A DNA stretch of 64,000 nt. Origin: Sporopachydermia quercuum (Eukaryota; Ascomycota; Sporopachydermiomycetes; Sporopachydermiales; Sporopachydermiaceae). The notes below the pieces were generated by a model. The model searched no databases and was not told the origin of the DNA. It saw only the letters and a program-made list of their open reading frames with translations. Position 1 is the first letter of the stretch. Each line of letters opens with the position of its first letter. The translations under genes and the position numbers were made by a program. The stretch spans positions 2,356,001 through 2,420,000 of the forward strand of contig BCGN01000001.1 of assembly GCA_001599295.1 (NCBI GenBank), in the 5' to 3' direction. This document shows, piece by piece, positions 60,787 to 64,000 of this stretch.

Positions 60787-63700
60787 ATGGCCCAAGCTAA
60801 CCTGAAAGCTAGACTACTAGGTAACTCGCCATCTATTGACAATATATTGTCTGGGCCAGAAGATAGCGATAACATCTCTGACTACTTTTCTTCTAATCAC
60901 AAAACTCATTCCCATGTATCAACACAACTTCACAAACTGAAAATCTCTCCAGAAGTACCCTCAGAATTAGATTTGTCTCTGTCTTCCAATCAAAGCTCAG
61001 AACAAGAATTCGAAGGGGATGATACTGAGCTAATCAAAAACTCCCATGGACTACCTCAATTCGTAGTTTCAAGCTCCGATTCCAATTCAGTCAGACAATC
61101 CAATTCACACTCTTCGTCCGACTCAAACTCATCTGCTGACAACGATGATGACTCGGACTCGGACTCGGAATCTGATTCTGAATTAGATTCCCTAGGGGAA
61201 TACCGTCCGGGGACTCATGGTCATAAGCATCTGAGACAATCTTCTCAAATTCGAATATACAAGTTTTTAGAGTATCTCTGTGGTCTTAATTCCTCATTCT
61301 CTACTATAAGGAAACCCAATAGCAATGGAATAGTCGTTGACAATTCATGGTCACAACTATACCTTGCTAATAACAATTCAGCCGGAAGTGTTCAACGTCA
61401 CGCTTTTGCCGTGACACCAATGTCTCATATTTATAGGCAGTCTCAAATGTCTGGTGCGAACGTTTCTACAAGCAAGTTTCCTCATTCAAACGAGATTTCT
61501 CTACCATTTGCTTCTCCTTCAATGTATAGAGACTATTTTGATAAACTGGATACTCGTAATATTGAGTCTCTGCAGTACTTACAAAATCACAATATTTGGA
61601 ACCCTACAGCTTCTGTTTCTGTTTTTCATAGATACTGTGACTTAACCCTAGATGTCCCACAGGAAGGGAATCCTCAGAACGCTTTAACCTCAACTGTTAT
61701 GATCAACGAAAGCATATCTCTGCTTTACAGAACTAATAGTGACGAGAAATCAGATTTTTCCCAACGGCCTGCAAACACACCTCTAGCAGACTCCACCGAG
61801 AAAGAACCAGTGAAAAATCCTCTATGTGAAGGCTATATTCATACTGTTGTAGAAGAAGCTGGACCTGCTAAATTCGGGGAACCAGAAATGACTCACAGAT
61901 TAGCCAAACATCTGTTCAAACCGCAAGTTCAACGACCTTCAAACAACTCATTTTATGGTAATAGTGCCGAGAAACTTTTCCGGCCATCCTGGGATAACGG
62001 ACCAGCAGAAGCTNCCATATCTCCTTTCTTGAGCTATATCCATGTGCCTCCTGTGTTCGGGAACACTCCGCCAAGCTCGGTGTTTGCTCATACTTCTGTA
62101 CTTCTCGGCAATTGTATTTATACATTTGGAGGCTTAAAAGGAGTCGAAGACGTGAAAGCATCCGAAAAAACTCGTCCGAGTTTTCGTGTCCGAAGTAGAA
62201 GACTTCGTCGACATCGGCAGAAGAATCANCGGTTCTTTTTCTCGTCTCAAATAGGGTTCCATCCTGTGTACCCTCACGAACACATTGCTTCTGAAATTTA
62301 TGAAACTGCTTATGATGGTCCTTCTAATGTTCCTTTACCGTTAAATACTAGGATCATTTCGGCTTCTCATATCGAACCTCATAAAGGTATGGAAGTTCTC
62401 AACTCACAGACAAATCTTTTAACAGAAATGAAAGTCTCAGGAGATATCCCGCCCAATATTCTGTATGCGTCAGCATGTAAAATTTCGGAGAAGCATATAT
62501 TTTACTTTGGAGGGTTTGAGCTTCGGACAAATATGACTCATGCAATTCCCCTTCGGCTTAGATCTCTAACACGAGAGAGAAGATCTCAGAAACGCAAGCC
62601 TACTGTTATTAGGTTTTCGAAAGAGTTAGTTCCGAACCGCCGGGGATGGATTTTTGATTCTGAAACAGGGAAGTTTACTATAGTAGAAATTACACCGTAC
62701 AGATCTCAGAACGGGAAAACTTCGGGAACCGAAAACATCAAAGCTAGATTCGGGCATTCCTGTGTATGTTTTCCGTTTGAACCCGGTGATCTAGGTGACC
62801 CAGACTTGGATCTCGGCTTATCCGAGTTTGCCGATAAGATTTCCGATCCGGGTACCGATTTCTCTCCTGTGTTCTCCGGTCAAGGTGATTATTTCTCTCC
62901 AAGACCAGGCCTGAATCCGGATCACCATGGATCGGGAAATATAAGCTTGCCAAGTTTTCCGAGCTTTTCAGTATCTAAATCCGAGTCAAGCATACTTTCC
63001 ATTGATTCCGGTGGTTCGGAAGACAGCGCATCTCGAGTTTCCGAACTTTCCGTTCATTCAGCAAGAAACCATGCTATCGTTTACATTTTCGGGGGTTACT
63101 CAGCTGCCGAAATTCCAGGCCAAACGAACCATTATAAATATAATGCACTGTCTGATATGTGGAGAATCGTCATACCGGTAAAACATAGTAGCAGAAGAGG
63201 TGGCAGCTTTACCTTTTCATCTAGATGTACAGCATATAAAATTGGTGATAAAGAAAGCAAGCCAGGAGAAGCATGGCCGGAAGCAAGAGCGTTTGCAGGT
63301 GCAACATTATTTGATAGGAGGCTTGAACATGGAGATGGATCATCAAGCCGAGGTTCAATTCCAAAAATCCGGCAGGGCTTAAGACCTCGGAGTAAAACGG
63401 GATCAAAAACCGATACTCGGCATGATTTTTCTCGTCGAACCGGTTTATCGGCTTACAAGTCTTCATACTCTTCTCTATTACGAGATATCCCAAAGAAACC
63501 CCGTCAACGGGTAGATTCCGATACCGAAGTGGAATCCACCACCGATACTCCCTCTCCGTCTATCTCCGGTAACGTATCAGCGTATAGCTCACGATCTATA
63601 TCGACAGTTCGGTATACATTAGCTCTTCACGGGGGCACTAATGGAGACAGGATTTTAGGAGATCTTTGGTCGTTTAACTTCGAAGCAGAAACATGGACAC

Positions 63701-64000
63701 TTCTGGATCAATTTGGATTCGCGGAATTATTAGGCAAAAATAATAAACTAGAAGATGAATTAAAAGATGCCGAAGAAATGGAGCTATTGAATATGGAAGT
63801 TAAGCGAGCTGGCCATCAACTATTAGTATCAGAAAGATACATTTTATTGATAGGAGGGTCAATTGAAGCCGACTTCAATCTAGTTGATGAAACAAAGGAA
63901 AAGGAGGGTGATACAGTGGACATAACGCAAATATCGCTTTCATCACCAGCAAGAACGTTACAAGATTTAGATTTTATAGGGAAAAACGTGAGAAACACTC
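60787..64000 (+). CDS. GPB2: Kelch-repeat G-protein/PKA regulator GPB1/GPB2 (KRH), 5' part
   Basis: Gpb1/Gpb2 are kelch proteins that bind Gpa2, Ras-GAPs and PKA to restrain cAMP signalling. The frame opens at ATG 60787 and stays open to the window edge (1071 codons, stop not reached). Residues 1-150 are acidic and Ser/Asp-rich. Kelch-type blades match yeast Gpb2 in order: NCIYTFGG (near 435), KHIFYFGGFELRT (near 570), RFGHSCVC (near 652), VYIFGGYSAAE (near 764), LSDMWRIVIPVK, ALHGGTNGDRILGDLWSF (near 945) and RYILLIGG (near 1015). Already longer than yeast Gpb2 (880). Paralogue identity (1 or 2) cannot be decided. N bases at 62014 and 62229 leave two codons ambiguous. 62000-63600 is CG-codon-rich. 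Confidence 0.9.
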   Translation, partial: MAQANLKARLLGNSPSIDNILSGPEDSDNISDYFSSNHKTHSHVSTQLHKLKISPEVPSELDLSLSSNQSSEQEFEGDDTELIKNSHGLPQFVVSSSDSNSVRQSNSHSSSDSNSSADNDDDSDSDSESDSELDSLGEYRPGTHGHKHLRQSSQIRIYKFLEYLCGLNSSFSTIRKPNSNGIVVDNSWSQLYLANNNSAGSVQRHAFAVTPMSHIYRQSQMSGANVSTSKFPHSNEISLPFASPSMYRDYFDKLDTRNIESLQYLQNHNIWNPTASVSVFHRYCDLTLDVPQEGNPQNALTSTVMINESISLLYRTNSDEKSDFSQRPANTPLADSTEKEPVKNPLCEGYIHTVVEEAGPAKFGEPEMTHRLAKHLFKPQVQRPSNNSFYGNSAEKLFRPSWDNGPAEAXISPFLSYIHVPPVFGNTPPSSVFAHTSVLLGNCIYTFGGLKGVEDVKASEKTRPSFRVRSRRLRRHRQKNXRFFFSSQIGFHPVYPHEHIASEIYETAYDGPSNVPLPLNTRIISASHIEPHKGMEVLNSQTNLLTEMKVSGDIPPNILYASACKISEKHIFYFGGFELRTNMTHAIPLRLRSLTRERRSQKRKPTVIRFSKELVPNRRGWIFDSETGKFTIVEITPYRSQNGKTSGTENIKARFGHSCVCFPFEPGDLGDPDLDLGLSEFADKISDPGTDFSPVFSGQGDYFSPRPGLNPDHHGSGNISLPSFPSFSVSKSESSILSIDSGGSEDSASRVSELSVHSARNHAIVYIFGGYSAAEIPGQTNHYKYNALSDMWRIVIPVKHSSRRGGSFTFSSRCTAYKIGDKESKPGEAWPEARAFAGATLFDRRLEHGDGSSSRGSIPKIRQGLRPRSKTGSKTDTRHDFSRRTGLSAYKSSYSSLLRDIPKKPRQRVDSDTEVESTTDTPSPSISGNVSAYSSRSISTVRYTLALHGGTNGDRILGDLWSFNFEAETWTLLDQFGFAELLGKNNKLEDELKDAEEMELLNMEVKRAGHQLLVSERYILLIGGSIEADFNLVDETKEKEGDTVDITQISLSSPARTLQDLDFIGKNVRNT

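Overview
The window reads as low-GC, gene-dense, intron-poor nuclear DNA of a budding yeast (Saccharomycotina). Every recognisable gene has a yeast counterpart. Six introns can be placed and all are short (80 to 166 bases), with GTAAGT/GTATGT-type donors; four have a branch site TACTAAC or one base from it. CTG is read as leucine at the conserved J-domain leucine just before Tyr-His-Pro-Asp (near 58069), so a CTG-serine yeast is unlikely. The genus cannot be named from the sequence. Twenty-three isolated N bases show a draft consensus.

Layout, left to right. 1-13230: NCE103 carbonic anhydrase (+), an XBP1-like APSES repressor (+), HMG-CoA reductase (-), TRM82 (-). 14547-23951: SPE4 (+, one intron), RMP1 (-), a hAT DNA transposon with one internal stop (-), ACF2/ENG2 glucanase (+). 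SPE4-RMP1-ACF2 matches S. cerevisiae YLR146C-YLR145W-YLR144C in order and relative orientation; the hAT sits in the RMP1/ACF2 divergent spacer. 24258-28400: a transcription-factor-like protein with no visible DNA-binding domain (-) and an unrecognised spliced gene (+).

28496-56816 is largely a scrambled version of the S. cerevisiae YNL257C-YNL263C neighbourhood: SIP3 (-), DSL1 (+), then YIF1 (-, two introns), POL2 (+), ORC5 (+), LTO1 (+, one intron) and ATX1 (-, one intron). Three genes are interspersed: an odd cyclophilin with an Arg/Asp/Tyr-rich tail, a membrane-anchored 3-beta-HSD-like reductase, and LIN1. The window ends with CWC23 (+, J domain plus RRM) and the 5' part of a large GPB1/GPB2 kelch gene (+) that runs off the edge.

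Themes: sterol and membrane biology (HMG1, SIP3, 3-beta-HSD-like, DSL1, YIF1), DNA replication (POL2 and ORC5 in tandem, each with an upstream ACGCGT cell-cycle box), splicing (LIN1, CWC23, possibly the cyclophilin), and nutrient signalling (GPB, XBP1-like). No convincing tRNA or rRNA gene, CRISPR array or retroelement was seen. I found no clearly novel system. The best leads are the nearly intact hAT, the rearranged but conserved synteny blocks, ATGCAT clusters, CpG-rich intragenic islands, and one unrecognised spliced gene.
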